64,000 bases of DNA from Triglochin maritima (lineage: Eukaryota; Streptophyta; Magnoliopsida; Alismatales; Juncaginaceae): assembly GCA_963682175.1 (NCBI GenBank), contig OY821793.1, positions 27,115,493 to 27,179,492 of the forward strand, read 5' to 3'. Below the pieces are notes generated by a model. It saw only the letters and a program-made list of their open reading frames with translations. It did no database searches and was not told the DNA's origin. Below are positions 48,569-62,237 of the stretch, piece by piece; the stretch's first letter is position 1; each line of letters starts with the position of its first letter. A program made the translations under genes and the position numbers.

Positions 48569-49479
48569 GTGGTTGGCCCGCCTAAAGACCACTTAGAAAC
48601 TAGGTGTGGGGCTGGCCACATGCCACGCGTGGAGCTGGCCAAAGGCCACTCCGTCGCCACCCTGCAGGCCAACACCAAATCGGCTGCGCCTCGAGCATAC
48701 GACCTCCAAATCGAGCGTTCTAACTTGCATCACGTAGAAAATTCCTCCCTCTATCTGCCCCTAAAATTTCAGAGCAAATGCCCAAGTATTCGGGGTCGCG
48801 CCTCCTCCACGAAGACGCAGCTCCCTACCAGCCACGCCCCCACATCATCAGCATTCTTCATCTCATCGCGCCTCGCCCTACATACATCTAAATCGGGCAT
48901 TCTAAGAGGAGTTACCCATCCACTCCTCCTCACTATGTGCTCGGGTGCCCAAATATAGACTAAGGCTCACCTAAGGTCCACTCAGGCCATTGCTTGGGAC
49001 AAACGATGCGGCAGCTTCCACTTTGCCCGCGGGCAACACCCATGGACTTCCAAACGTGTTTTGGAAGCGAATGGGGTAGGCAACAACCGTGGGAACCCAA
49101 GCATGGGCACGAGCAACGTCCGAAAGAACTTTCCCCACGAGAAACCCCCATTCCCTTCCGGACGCGTTCGGAAGTGCACGGGAACGCAACAACCTTGGGC
49201 AACCGAGCACGTCGAAGAGCAACGTCCACAGGCACCTTGGTCTTTGCCCACGAGCAACCTCCATTTCCCCTACAAGAGCGCTTTCACTTCCAAATGTGTT
49301 TTGGAAGCGAATGCCGTAGGCCACTGCCGCGAGCACACACTAGGCCCTAGCGTGGCGCTGACATGCCAACTATGGCAACACTAGGCTAGTGTCCATCGCT
49401 CGACCGCCAAATCACTCCGAGATGGGTGCGCCTCGTAGATAACGCAGATGGATATGTGGGGTCCTAAGTTCCATAAACC
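48569..49479. repeat. Satellite unit 54 (911 bp)
   Basis: TTGGCCCGCC, GCATACGAC, CAAATGCCC, TTCGGAAG, TTTCCCCTAC, CAAGAGCGC, CTATGGCAAC. Confidence 0.95.
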
Positions 49480-50390
49480 GTGGTTGGGCCGCCTAAAGAC
49501 CACTTAGAAAATAGGTGTCGGGCTGGCCACATGCCACGCGTGGAGCTGGCCAAAGGCCACTCCGTCGCCACCCTGCAGGCCAACACCAAATCGGCTGCGC
49601 CTCGAGCATCCGACCTCCAAATCGAGCGTTCTAACTTGCATCACGTAGCAAATTCCTCCCTCTATCTGCCCCTAAAATTTCAGAGCAAACGCCCAAGTAT
49701 TCCGGGTCGCGCCTCCTCCACGAAGACGCAGCTCCCTACCAGCCACGCCCCCACATCATCAGCATTCTTCATCTCATCGCGCCTCGTCCTACATACATCT
49801 AAATCGGGCATTCTAAGAGGAGTTACCCATCCACTCCTCCTCACTATGTGCTCGGGTGCCCAAATATAGACTAAGGCTCACCTAAGGTCCACTCAGGCCA
49901 TTGCTTGGGACAAACGATGCGGCAGCTTCCACTTTGCCCGCGGGCAACACCCATGGACTTCCAAACGTGTTTTGGAAGCGAATGGGGTAGGCAACAACCG
50001 TGGTAACCCAAGCATGGGCACGAGCAACGTCCGAAATAACTTTCCCCACGAGAAACCCCCATTCCCTTCCGGACGCGTTGGGAAGTGCACGGGAACGCAA
50101 CAACCTTGGGCAACCGAGCACGTCGAAGAGCAACGTCCACAGGCACCTTGGTCTTTGCCCACAAGCAACCTCCATTTCACCTACAAGTGCGCTTTCACTT
50201 CCAAACGTGTTTTGGAAGCGAATGCCGCAGGCCACTGCCGCGAGCACACACTAGGCCCTAGCGTGGTGCTGACATGCCAACTATGACAACACTAAGCTAG
50301 TGTCCATCGCCCGACCGCCAAATCACTCCGAGATGGGTGTGCCTCGTAGATAACGCGGATGGATATGTGGGGTCCTAAGTTCCATAAACC
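49480..50390. repeat. Satellite unit 55 (911 bp)
   Basis: GAAAATAGGTGTCGGG, GTAGCAAATTCCTCC, ATTCCGGGTC, CTCGTCC, TGGTAACCC, CGAAATAAC, GTGGTGCTG, AGC loop. Confidence 0.95.
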
Positions 50391-51301
50391 GTGGTTGGGC
50401 CGCCTAAAGACCACTTAGAAACTAGGTGTGGGGCTGGCCACATGCCACGCGTGGAGCTGGCCAAAGGCCACTCCGTCGCCACCCTGCAGGCCAACACCAA
50501 ATCGGCTGCGCCTCGAGCATCCGACCTCCAAATCGAGCGTTCTAACTTGTATCACGTAGACAATTCATCCCTCTATCTGCCCCTAAAATTTCAGAGCCAA
50601 CGCCCTAGTATTCGGAGTCGCGCCTCCTCCAAGAAGACGCAGCTCCCTACCAGCCACGCCCCCACATCATCAGCATTCTTCATCTCATCGCGCCTCGCCC
50701 TACATACATCTAAATCGGCCATTCTAAGAGGAGTTACCCATACACTCCTCCTCACTATGTGCTCGGGTGCCCAAATATAGACTAAGTCTCACCTAAGGTC
50801 CACTCAGGCCATTGCTTGGGACAAACGATGCGGCAGCTTCCACTTTGCCCGCGGGCAACACCCATGGACTTCCAAATGCGTTTTGGAAGCGAATGGGGTA
50901 GGAAACAACCGTGGGAACCCAAGCATGGGCACGAGCAACGTCCCAAAGAACTTTCCCCACGAGAAACCCCCATTCCCTTCCGGACGCGTTCGGAAGTGCA
51001 CTGGAAGGCAACAACCTTGGGCAACCGAGCACGTCGAAGAGCAACGTCCACAGGCACCTTGGTCTTTGCCCACGAGCAACCCCCATTTCACCTACAAGTG
51101 CGCTTTCACTTCCAAACGTGTTTTGGAAGCGAATGCCGCAGGCCACTGCCGCGAGCACACACTAGGCCCTAGCGTGGCGCTGACATGCCAACTATGACAA
51201 CACTAGGCTAGTGTCCATCGCCCGACCGCCAAATCACTCTGAGATGGGTGCGCCTCGTAGATAAGGCAGATGGATATGTGGGGTCCTAAGTTCCATAAAC
51301 C
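50391..51301. repeat. Satellite unit 56 (911 bp)
   Basis: CTTGTATCACG, GAGCCAACGCC, ATTCGGAGTC, CATACACTCC, AAGTCTCACC, CCAAATGCG, ATAAGGCAG. Confidence 0.95.
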
Positions 51302-52212
51302 GTGGTTGGGCCACCTAAAGACCACTTAGAAACTAGGTGTGGGGCTGGCCACATGCCACGCGTGGAGCTGGCCAAAGGCCACTCCGTCGCCACCCTGCAG
51401 GCCAACATCAAATCGGCTGCGCCTCGAGCATCCGACCTCCAAATCGAGCGTTCTAACTTGCATCACGTAGACAATTCATCCCTCTATCTGCCCCTAAAAT
51501 TTCAGAGCAAACGCCCTAGTATTCGGGGTCGCGCCTCCTCCAAGAAGACGCAGCTCCCTACCAGCCACGCCCCCACATCATCAGCATTCTTCATCTCATC
51601 GCGCCTCGCCCTACATACATCTAAATCGGCCATTCTAAGAGGAGTTACCCATCCACTCCTCCTCACTATCTGCTTGGGTGCCCAAATATAGACTAAGGCT
51701 CACCTAAGGTCCACTCAGGCCATTGCTTGGGACAAACGATGCGGCAGCTTCCACTTTGCCCGCGGGCAACACCCATGGACTTCCAAACGCGTTTTGGAAG
51801 CGAATGGGGTAGGAAACAACCGTGGGAACCCAAGCATGGGCACGAGCAACGTCCCAAAGAACTTTCCCCACGAGAAACCCCCATTCCCTTCCGGACGCGT
51901 TCGGAAGTGCACTGGAAGGCAACAACCTTGGGCAACCGAGCACGTCGAAGAGCAACGTCCACAGGCACCTTGGTCTTTGCCAACGAGCAACCCCCATTTC
52001 ACCTACAAGTGCGCTTTCACTTCCAAACGTGTTTTGGAAGCGAATGCCGCAGGCCACTGCCGCGAGCACACACTAGGCCCTAGCGTGGCGCTGACATGCC
52101 AACTATGACAACACTAGGCTAGTGTCCATCGCCCGACCGCCAAATCACTCCGAGATGGGTGCGCCTCGTAGATAAGGCAGATGGATATGTGGGGTCCTAA
52201 GTTCCATAAACC
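51302..52212. repeat. Satellite unit 57 (911 bp)
   Basis: GGGCCACC, CAACATCAAATC, CTATCTGCTTGG, GCCAACGAGC. Confidence 0.95.
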
Positions 52213-53123
52213 GTGGTTGGGCCGCCTAAAGACCACTTAGAAACTAGGTGTGGGGCTGGCCACATGCCACGCGTGGAGCTGGCCAAAGGCCACTCCGTCG
52301 CCACCCTGCAGGCGAACATCAAATCGGCTGCGCCTCGAGCATCCGACCTCCAAATCGAGCGTTCTAACTTGCATCACGTAGCAAATTCCTCCCTCTATCT
52401 GCCCCTAAAATTTCAGAGCAAACGCCCAAGTATTCCGGGTCGCGCCTCCTCCACGAAGACGCAGCTCCCTACCAGCCACGCCCCCACATCATCAGCATTC
52501 TTCATCTCATCGCGCCTCGCCCTACATACATCTAAATCGGCCATTCTAAGAGGAGTTACCCATCCACTCCTCCTCACTATGTGCTCGGGTGCCCAAATAT
52601 AGACTAAGGCTCACCTAAGGTCCACTCAGGCCATTGCTTGGGACAAACGATGCGGCAGCTTCCACTTTGCCCGCGGGCAACACCCATGGACTTCCAAACG
52701 CGTTTTGGAAGCGAATGGGGTAGGAAACAACCGTGGGAACCCAAGCATGGGCACGAGCAACGTCCCAAAGAACTTTCCCCACGAGAAACCCCCATTCCCT
52801 TCCAGACGCGTTCGGAAGTGCACTGGAAGGCAACAACCTTGGGCAACCGAGCACGTCGAAGAGCAACGTCCACAGGCACCTTGGTCTTTGCCCACGAGCA
52901 ACCCCCATTTCAGCTACAAGTGCGCTTTCACTTCCAAACGTGTTTTGGAAGCGAATGCCGCAGGCCACTGCCGCAAGCACACACTAGGCCCTAGCGTGGC
53001 GCTGACATGCCAACTATGACAACACTAGGCTAGTGTCCATCGCCCGACCGCCAAATCACTCCGAGATGGGTGCGCCTCGTAGATAAGGCAGATGGATATG
53101 TGGGGTCCTAAGTTCCATAGACC
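52213..53123. repeat. Satellite unit 58 (911 bp)
   Basis: GGCGAACATC, GTAGCAAATTCCTCC and ATTCCGGG (as unit 55), TTCCAGACG, TTCAGCTAC, CCGCAAGC. Confidence 0.95.
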
Positions 53124-54034
53124 GTGGTTGGGCCGACTAAAGACCACTTAGAAACTAGGTGTGGGGCTGGCCACATGCCACGCGTGGAGCTGGCCAAAGG
53201 CCACTCCGTCGCCACCCTGCAGGCCAACATCAAATCGGCTGCGCCTCGAGCATCCGACCTCCAAATCGAGCGTTCTAACTTGCATCACGTAGACAATTCA
53301 TCCCTCTATCTGCCCCTAAAATTTCAGAGCAAACGCCATAGTATTCGGGGTCGCGCCTCCTCCAAGAAGACGCAGCTCCCTACCAGCCACGCCCCCACAT
53401 CATCAGCATTCTTCATCTCATCGCGCCTCGCCCTACATACATCTAAATCGGCCATTCTAAGAGGAGTTACCCATCCACTCCTCCTCACTATGTGCTCGGG
53501 TGCCCAAATATAGACTAAGGCTCACCTAAGGACCACTCAGGCCATTGCTTGGGACAAACGATGCGGCAGCTTCCACTTTGCCCGCGGGCAACACCCATGG
53601 ACTTCCAAATGCGTTTTGGAAGCGAATGGGGTAGGAAACAACCGTGGGAACCCAAGCATGGGCACGAGCAACGTCCCAAAGAACTTTCCCCACGAGAAAC
53701 CCCCATTCCCTTCCGGACGCGTTCGGAAGTGCACTGGAAGGCAACAACCTTGGGCAACCGAGCACGTCGAAGAGCAACGTCCACAGGCACCTTGGTCTTT
53801 GCCAACGAGCAACCCCCATTTCACCTACAAGTGCGCTTTCACTTCCAAACGTGTTTTGGAAGCGAATGCCGCAGGCCACTGCCGCGAGCACACACTAGGC
53901 CCTAGCGTGGCGCTGACATGCCAACTATGACAACACTAGGCTAGTGTCCATCGCCCGACCGCCAAATCACTCCGAGATGGGTGCGCCTCGTAGATAAGGC
54001 AGATGGATATGTGGGGTCCTAAGTTCCATAAACC
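53124..54034. repeat. Satellite unit 59 (911 bp)
   Basis: GGGCCGACTAAAG, CGCCATAG, AAGGACCAC, CCAAATGCG, GCCAACGAGC. Confidence 0.95.
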
Positions 54035-54945
54035 GTGGTTGGGCCGCCTAAAGACCACTTAGAAACTAGGTGTGGGGCTGGCCACATGCCACGCGTGGAG
54101 CTGGCCAAAGGCCACTCCGTCGCCACCCTGCAGGCGAACATCAAATCGGCTGCGCCTCGAGCATCCGACCTCCAAATCGAGCGTTCTAACTTGCATCACG
54201 TAGACAATTCATCCCTCTATCTGACCCTAAAATTTCAGAGCAAACGCCCTAGTATTCGGGGTCGCGCTTCCTCCACGAAGACGCAGCTCCCTACCAGCCA
54301 CGCCCCCACATCATCAGCATTCTTCATCTCATCGCGCCTCGCCCTACATACATCTAAATCGGCCATTCTAAGAGGAGTTACCCATCCACTCCTCCTCACT
54401 ATGTGCTCGGGTGCCCAAATATAGACTAAGGCTCACCTAAGGTCCACTCAGGCCATTGCTTGGGACAAACGATGCGGCAGCTTCCACTTTGCCCGCGGGC
54501 AACACCCATGGACTTCCAAACGCGTTTTGGAAGCGAATGGGGTAGGAAACAACCGTGGGAACCCAAGCATGGGCACGAGTAACGTCCCAAAGAACTTTCC
54601 CCACGAGAAACCCCCATTCCCTTTCGGACGCGTTCGGAAGTGCACTGGAAGGCAACAACCTTGGGCAACCGAGCACGTCGAAGAGCAACGTCCACAGGCA
54701 CCTTGGTCTTTGCCCACGAGCAACCCCCATTTCACCTACAAGTGCGCTTTCACTTCCAAACGTGTTTTGGAAGTGAATGCCGCAGACCACTGCCGCAAGC
54801 ACACACTAGGCCCTAGCGTGGCGCTGACATGCCAACTATGACAACACTAGGCTAGTGTCCATCGCCCGACCGCCAAATCACTCCGAGATGGGTGCGCCTC
54901 GTAGATAAGGCAGATGGATATGTGGGGTCCTAAGTTCCATAGACC
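54035..54945. repeat. Satellite unit 60 (911 bp)
   Basis: GGCGAACATC, CTGACCC, CGCTTCC, GAGTAACG, CCTTTCGG, GAAGTGAATG, GCAGACCAC, CCGCAAGC. Confidence 0.95.
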
Positions 54946-55856
54946 GTGGTTGGACCGACTAAAGACCACTTAGAAACTAGGTGTGGGGCTGGCCACATGC
55001 CACGCGTGGAGCTGGCCAAAGGCCACTCCGTCGCCACCCTGCAGGCCAACATCAAATCGGCTGCGCCTCGAGCATCCGACCTCCAAATCGAGCGTTCTAA
55101 CTTGCATCACGTAGACAATTCATCCCTCTATCTGCCCCTAAAATTTCAGAGCAAACGCCCTAGTATTCGGGGTCGCGCCTCCTCCAAGAAGACGCAGCTC
55201 CCTACCAGCCACGCCCCCACATCATCAGCATTCTTCATCTCATCGCGCCTCGCCCTACATACATCTAAATCGGCCATTCTAAGAGGAGTTACCCATCCAC
55301 TCCTCCTCACTATGTGCTCGGGTGCCCAAATATAGACTAAGGCTCACCTAAGGACCACTCAGGCCATTGCTTGGGACAAACGATGCGGCAGCTTCCACTT
55401 TGCCCGCGGGCAACACCCATGGACTTCCAAACGCGTTTTGGAAGCGAATGGGGTAGGAAACAACCGTGGGAACCCAAGCATGGGCACGAGCAACGTCCCA
55501 AAGAACTTTCCCCATGAGAAACCCCCATTCCCTTCCGGACGCGTTCGGAAGTGCACTGGAAGGCAACAACCTTGGGCAACCGAGCACGTCGAAGAGCAAC
55601 GTCCACAGGCACCTTGGTCTTTGCCCACGAGCAACCCCCATTTCACCTACAAGTGCGCTTTCACTTCCAAATGTGTTTTGGAAGTGAATGCCGCAGGCCA
55701 CTGCCGCGAGCACACACTAGGCCCTAGCGTGGCGCTGACATGCCAACTATGACAACACTAGGCTAGTGTCCATCGCCCGACCGCCAAATCACTCCAAGAT
55801 GGGTGCACCTCGTAGATAACGCGGATGGATATGTGGGGTCCTAAGTTCCATAAACC
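54946..55856. repeat. Satellite unit 61 (911 bp)
   Basis: TGGACCGACTAAAG, AAGGACCAC, CCCATGAG, CCAAATGTG, GAAGTGAATG, TCCAAGATGG. Confidence 0.95.
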
Positions 55857-56766
55857 GTGGTTGGGCCGCCTAAAGACCACTTAGAAACTAGGTGTGGGGA
55901 TGGCCACATGCCACGCGTGGAGCTGGCCAAAGGCCACTCCGTCGCCACCCTGCAGGCCAACACCAAATCGGCTGCGCCTCGAGCATCCGACCTCCAAATC
56001 GAGCGTTCTAACTTGCATCACGTAGAAAATTCATCCCTCTATCTGCCCGTAAAATTTAGAGCAAACGCCCTAGTATTCGGGGTCGCGCCTCCTCCAAGAA
56101 GACGCAGCTCCCTACCAGCCACGCCCCCACATCATCAGCATTCTTCATCTCATCGCGCCTCGCCCTACATACATCTAAATCGGCCATTCTAAGAGGAGTT
56201 ACCCATCCACTCCTCCTCACTATGTGCTCGGGTGCCCAAATATAGATTAAGGCTCACCTAAGGTCCACTCAGGCCATTGCTTGGGACAAACGATGCGGCA
56301 GCTTCCACTTTGCCCGCGGGCAACACCTATGGACTTCCAAACGCGTTTTGGAAGCGAATGGGGTAGGCAACAACCGTGGGAATCCAAGCATGGGCACGAG
56401 CAACGTTCCAAAGAACTTTCCCCACGAGAAACCCCCATTCCCTTCCGGACGCGTTCGGAAGTGCACTGGAAGGCAACAACCTTGGGCAACCGAGCACGTC
56501 GAAGAGCAACGTCCACAGGCACCTTGGTCTTTGCCCACGAGCAACCCCCATTTCACCAACAAGTGGGCTTTCACTTCCAAACGTGTTTTGGAAGCGAATG
56601 CCGCAGGCCACTGCCGCGAGCACACACTAGGCCCTAGCGTGGCGCTGACATGCCAACTATGACAACACTAGGCTAGTGTCCATCGCCTGACCGCCAAATC
56701 ACTCCGAGATGGGTGCGCCTCGTAGATAACGCGGATGGATATGTGGGGTCCTAAGTTCCATAAACC
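55857..56766. repeat. Satellite unit 62 (910 bp), mosaic
   Basis: GGGGATGGCC, CCCGTAAAATTTAGAG (one base lost), TAGATTAAGG, CACCTATGG, GGAATCCAAG. Right half is block IX (ACGTTCCAAAG, CCAACAAGTGGG). Confidence 0.95.
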
Positions 56767-57678
56767 GTGGTTGGGCCGCCTAAAGACCACTTAGAAACTA
56801 GGTGTGGGGCTGGCCACATGCCACGCGTGGAGCCGGCCAAAGGCCACTCCGTCGCCACCCTGCAGGCCAACACCAAATCGGCTGCGCCTCGAGCATCCGA
56901 CCTCCAAATCGAGCGTTCTAACATGCATCACGTAACCAATTCATCCCTCTATCTGCCCCTAAAATTTCAGAGCAAACACCCTAGTATTCGGGGTCGCGCC
57001 TCCTCCAAGAAGACGCAGCTCCCTACCAGCCACGCCCCCACATCATCAGCATTCTTCATCTCATCGCGCCTCGCCCTACATACATCTAAATCGGCCATTC
57101 TAAGAGGAGTTACCCATCCACTCCTCCTCACTATGTGCTCGGGTGCCCAAATATAGACTAAGGCTCACCTAAGGTCCACTCAGGCCATTTGCTTGGGACA
57201 AACGATGCGGCAACTTCCACTTTGCCCGCGGGCAACACCCATGGACTTCCAAACGCGTTTTGGAAGCGAATGGGGTAGGCAACAACCGTGGGAACCCAAG
57301 CATGGGCACGAGCAACGTTCCAAAGAACTTTCCCCACGAGAAACCCCCATTCCCTTCCGGACGCGTTCGGAAGTGCACTGGAAGGCAACAACCTTGGGCA
57401 ACCGAGCACGTCGAAGAGCAACGTCCACACGCACCTTGGTCTTTGCCCACAAGCAACCCCCATCTCACCAACAAGTGGGCTTTCACTTCCAAACGTGTTT
57501 TGGAAGCGAATGCCGAAGGCCACTGCCGCGAGCACACACTAGGCCCTAGCGTGGCGCTGACATGCCAACTATGACAACACTAGGCTAGTGTCCATCGCCC
57601 GACCGCCAAATCACTCCGAGATGGGTGCGCCTTGTAGATAACGTGGATGGATATGTGGGGTCCTAAGTTCCATAAACC
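56767..57678. repeat. Satellite unit 63 (912 bp)
   Basis: GAGCCGGCC, ATGCATCACGTAACC, CAAACACCC, CACACGCACC, CATCTCACC, GCCGAAGG, CCTTGTAGATAACGTGG. Confidence 0.95.
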
Positions 57679-58590
57679 GTGGTTGGGCCGCCTAAACACC
57701 ACTTAGAAACTAGGTGTGGGGCTGGCCACATGCCACGCGTGGAGCTGGCCAAAGGCCACTCCGTCGCCACCCTGTAGGCCAACACCAAATCGGCTACGCC
57801 TCGAGCATCCAACCTCCAAATCGAGCGTTCTAACAAGCATCACGTAGACAATTCATCCCTCTATCTGCCCCTAAAATTTCAGAGCAAACGCCCTAGTATT
57901 CGGGGTCGCGCCTCCTCCAAGAAGACGCAGCTCCCTACCAGCCACGCCCCCACATCATCAGCATTCTTCATCTCATCGCGCCTCGCCCTACATACATCTA
58001 AATCGGCCATTCTAAGAGGAGTTACCCATCCACTCCTCCTCACTATGTGCTCGGGTGCCCAAATATAGACTAAGGCTCACCTAAGGTCCACTCAGGCCAT
58101 TTGCTTGGGACAAAAGATGCGGCAACTTCCACTTTGCCCGCGGGCAACACCCATGGACTTCCAAACGCGTTTTGGAAGCGAATGGGGTAGGCAACAACCG
58201 TGGGAACCCAAGCATGGGCACGAGCAACGTTCCAAAGAACTTTCCCCACGAGAAACCCCCATTCCCTTCCGGACGCGTTCGGAAGTGCACTGGAAGGCAA
58301 CAACCTTGGGCAACCGAGCACGTCGAAGAGCAACGTCCACAGGCACCTTGGTCTTTGCCCACGAGCAACCCCCATTTCACCTACAAGTGGGCTTTCACTT
58401 CCAAACGTGTTTTGGAAGCGAATGCTGCAGGCCACTGCCGCGAGCACACACTAGGCCCTAGCGTGGCGCTGACATGCCAACTACGACAACACTAAGCTAG
58501 TGTCCATCGCCCGACCGCCAAATCACTCCGAGATGGGTGCGCCTCGTAGATAACGCGGATGGATATGTGGGGTCCTAAGTTCCATAAACC
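57679..58590. repeat. Satellite unit 64 (912 bp)
   Basis: CTAAACACC, CCTGTAGG, GGCTACGCC, CATCCAACC, AACAAGCATC, AAAAGATGCGG, GCTGCAGG, CTACGAC, AGC loop. Source or copy of unit 69. Confidence 0.95.
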
Positions 58591-59502
58591 GTGGTTGGGC
58601 CGCCTAAAGACCACTTAGAAACTAGGTGTGGGGCTGGCCACATGCCACGCGTGGAGCCGGCCAAAGGCCACTCCGTCGCCACCCTGCAGGCCAACACCAA
58701 ATCGGCTGCGCCTCGAGCATCCGACCTCCAAATCGAGCGTTCTAACATGCATCACGTAACCAATTCATCCCTCTATCTGCCCCTAAAATTTCAGAGCAAA
58801 CACCCTAGTATTCGGGGTCGCGCCTCCTCCAAGAAGACGCAGCTCCCTACCAGCCACGCCCCCACATCATCAGCATTCTTCATCTCATCGCGCCTCGCCC
58901 TACATACATCTAAATCGGCCATTCTAAGAGGAGTTACCCATCCACTCCTCCTCACTATGTGCTCGGGTGCCCAAATATAGACTAAGGCTCACCTATGGTC
59001 CACTCAGGCCATTTGCTTGGGACAAACGATGCGGCAACTTCCACTTTGCCCGCGGGCAACACCCATGGACTTCCAAACGCGTTTTGGAAGCGAATGGGGT
59101 AGGCAACAACCGTGGGAACCCAAGCATGGGCACGAGCAACGTTCCAAAGAACTTTCCCCACGAGAAACCCCCATTCCCTTCCGGACGCGTTCGGAAGTGC
59201 ACTGGAAGGCAACAACCTTGGGCAACCGAGCACGTCGAAGAGCAACGTCCACACGCACCTTGGTCTTTGCCCACAAGCAACCCCCATCTCACCAACAAGT
59301 GGGCTTTCACTTCCAAACGTGTTTTGGAAGCGAATGCCGCAGGCCACTGCCACGAGCACACACTAGGCCCTAGCGTGGCGCTGACATGCCAACTACGACA
59401 ACACTAGGCTAGTGTCCATCGCCCGACCGCCAAATCACTCCGAGATGGGTGCGCCTCGTAGATAACGCGGATGGATATGTGGGGTCCTAAGTTCCATAAA
59501 CC
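58591..59502. repeat. Satellite unit 65 (912 bp)
   Basis: GAGCCGGCC, ATGCATCACGTAACC, CACCTATGG, CACACGCACC, CATCTCACC, GCCACGAGC, CTACGAC. Source or copy of unit 70. Confidence 0.95.
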
Positions 59503-60414
59503 GTGGTTGGGCCGCCTAAAGACCACTTAGAAACTAGGTGTGGGGCTGGCCACATGCCACGCGTGGAGCTGGCCAAAGGCCACTCCGTCGCCACCCTGCA
59601 TGCCAACACCAAATCGGCTGCGCCTCAAGCATCCGACCTCCAAATCGAGCGTTCTAACATGCATCACGTAGACAATTCATCCCTCTATCTGCCCCTAAAA
59701 TGTCAGTGAAAACGCCCTAGTATTCGGGGTCGCGCCTCCTCCAAGAAGACGCAGCTCCATACCAGCCACGCCCCCACATCATCAGCATTCTTCATCTCAT
59801 CGCGCCTCGCCCTACATACATCTAAATCGGCCATTCTAAGAGGAGTTACCCATCCACTCCTCCTCACTATGTGCTCGGGTGCCTAAATATAGACTAAGGC
59901 TCACCTAAGGTCCACTCAGGCCATTTGCTTGGGACAAACGATGCGGCAGCTTCCACTTTTCCCGCGGGCAACACCCATGGACTTCCAAACGCGTTTTGGA
60001 AGCGAATGGGGTAGGCAACAACCGTGGGAACCCAAGCATGGGCACGAGCAACGTTCCAAAGAACTTTCCCCACGAGAAACCCCCATTCCCTTCCGGACGC
60101 GTTCGGAAGTGCACTGGAAGGCAACAACCTTGGGCAACCGAGCACGTCGAAGAGCAACGTCCACAGGCACCTTGGTCTTTGCCCAAAAGCAACCCCCATT
60201 TCACCAACAAGTGGGCTTTCACTTCCAAACGTGTTTTGGAAGCGAATGCCGCAGGCCACTGCCGCGAGCACACACTAGGCCCTAGCGTGGCGCTGACATG
60301 CCAACTATGACAACACTAGGCTAGTGTGCATCGCCCGACCGCCAAATCACTCCGAGATGGGTGCGCCTCGTAGATAACGCGGATGGATATGTGGGGTCCT
60401 AACTTCCATAAACC
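59503..60414. repeat. Satellite unit 66 (912 bp)
   Basis: CTGCATGCC, CCTCAAGC, AAATGTCAGTGAAAACG, CTCCATACC, GTGCCTAAAT, CTTTTCCCGCG, CCCAAAAGC, GTGTGCATC, CTAACTTCC. Confidence 0.95.
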
Positions 60415-61326
60415 GTGGTTGGGCCGCCTAAAGACCACTTAGAAACTAGGTGTGGGGCTGGCCACATGCCACGCGTGGAGCTGGCCAAAGGCCACTCCGT
60501 CGCCACCCTGCAGGCCAACACCAAATCGGCTGCGCCTCGAGCATCCGACCTCCAAATCGAGCGTTCTAACATGCATCACGTAACCAATTCATCCCTCTAT
60601 CTGCCCCTAAAATTTCAGAGCAAACACCCTAGTATTCGGGGTCGCGCCTCCTCCAAGAAGACGCAGCTCCCTACCAGCCACGCCCCCACATCATCAGCAT
60701 TCTTCATCTCATCGCGCCTCGCCCTACATACATCTAAATCGGCCATTCTAACAGGAGTTACCCATCCACTCCTCCTCACTATGTGCTCGGGTGCCCAAAT
60801 ATAGACTAAGGCTCACCTAAGGTCCACTCAGGCCATTTGCTTGGGACAAACGATGCGGCAACTTCCACTTTGCCCGCGGGCAACACCCATGGACTTCCAA
60901 ACGCGTTTTGGAAGCGAATGGGGTAGGCAACAACCGTGGGAACCCAAGCATGAGCACGAGGAACGTTCCAAAGAACTTTCCCCATGAGAAACCCCCATTC
61001 CCTTCCGGACGCGTTCGGAAGTGCACTGGAAGCCAACAACATTGGGCAACCGAGCACGTCGAAGAGCAACGTCCACAGGCACCTTGGTCTTTGCCCACGA
61101 GCAACCCCCATTTCACCAACAAGTGGGCTTTCACTTCCAAACGTGTTTTGGAAGCGAATGCCGCAGGCCACTGCCGCGAGCACACACTAGGCCCTAGCGT
61201 GGCGCTGACATGCCAACTATGACAACACTAGGCTAGTGTCCATCGCCCGACCGCCAAATCACTCCGAGATGGGTGCGCCTCGTAGATAACGCGTATGGAT
61301 ATGTGGGGTCCTAAGTTCCATAAACC
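60415..61326. repeat. Satellite unit 67 (912 bp)
   Basis: ATGCATCACGTAACC, TCTAACAGG, GCATGAGCACGAGGAACG, CCCATGAG, GAAGCCAACAACATTGGG, GCGTATGG. Confidence 0.95.
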
Positions 61327-62237
61327 GTGGTTGGGCCGCCTAAAGACCACTTAGAAACTAGGTGTGGGGCTGGCCACATGCCACGCGTGGAGCTGGCCAA
61401 AGGCCACTCCGTCGCCACCCTGCAGGCCAACACCAAATCGGCTGCGCCTCGAGCATCCGACCTCCAAATCGAGCGTTCTAACATGAATCACGTAGACAAT
61501 TCATCCCTCTATCTGCCCCTAAAATTTCAGAGCAAACGCCCTAGTATTCGGTGTCGCGCCTCCTCCAAGAAGACGCAGCTCCCTACCAGCCACGCCCCCA
61601 CATCATCAGCATTCTTCATCTCATCGCGCCTCGCCCTACATACATCTAAATCGGCCATTCTAAGAGGAGTTACCCATCCACTCCTCCAAATATGTGCTCG
61701 GGTGCCCAAATATAGACTAAGGCTCACCTGAGGTCCACTCAGGCCATTTGCTTGGGACAAACGATGCGGCAGCTTCCACTTTGCCCGCGGGCAACACCCA
61801 TGGACTTCCAAACGCGTTTTGGAAGCGAATGGGGTAGGCAACAACCGTGGGAACCCAAGCATGAGCACGAGCAATGTCCCAAAGAACTTTCCCCACGAGA
61901 AACCCCCATTCCCTTCCGGACACGTTCGGAAGTGCACTGGAAGGCAACAACCTTGGGCAACCGAGCACGTCGAAGAGCAACGTCCACAGGCACCTTGGTC
62001 TCTGCCCACGAGCAACCTCCATTTCACCTACAAGTGCGCTTTCAATTCCAAACGTGTTTTGGAAGCGAATGCCGCAGGCCACTGCCGCGAGCACACACTA
62101 GGCCCTAGCGTGGCGCTGACATGCCAACTATGACAACACTAGGCTAGTGTCCATCGCCCGACCGCCAAATCACTCCGAGATGGGTGCGCCTTGTAGATAA
62201 CGTGGATGGATATGTGGGGTCCTAAGTTCCATAAACC
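61327..62237. repeat. Satellite unit 68 (911 bp), mosaic
   Basis: ATGAATCACG, TCGGTGTCGC, CTCCAAATATG (net one base lost), CACCTGAGG, GGACACGTTCGG, TCTCTGCCC, block IV-like TTCAATTCC. Its last bases carry the unit 63 tail CCTTGTAGATAACGTGG. Confidence 0.95.

Larger units (their letters stand above)
45836..50390. repeat. Block VII: units 51-55, 'GTCCGAAA / GGGAACGC' subfamily
   Basis: All five units share CAACGTCCGAAA, GGGAACGCAAC and a CGTG centre in the first dyad. Units 52-55 share TTGCATCACG and GACGCAGC. Units 52 and 54 share GCATACGAC, CAAGAGCGC and GCCGTAGG, while 53 and 55 do not. Confidence 0.82.
50391..56766. repeat. Block VIII: units 56-62, 'GCACTGGAAGG / GGAAACAACC' subfamily
   Basis: All units share CGTTCGGAAG, GCACTGGAAGG and TCGGCCATTC. 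Units 56-61 share GGAAACAACC and units 57-61 share CAACATCAAATC. Alternation: units 58 and 60 have CAGGCGAACATC; 59 and 61 have GGACCACTC and a GAC in place of GCC near the landmark; 57 and 59 have GCCAACGAGC. The right half of unit 62 already belongs to block IX. Confidence 0.82.
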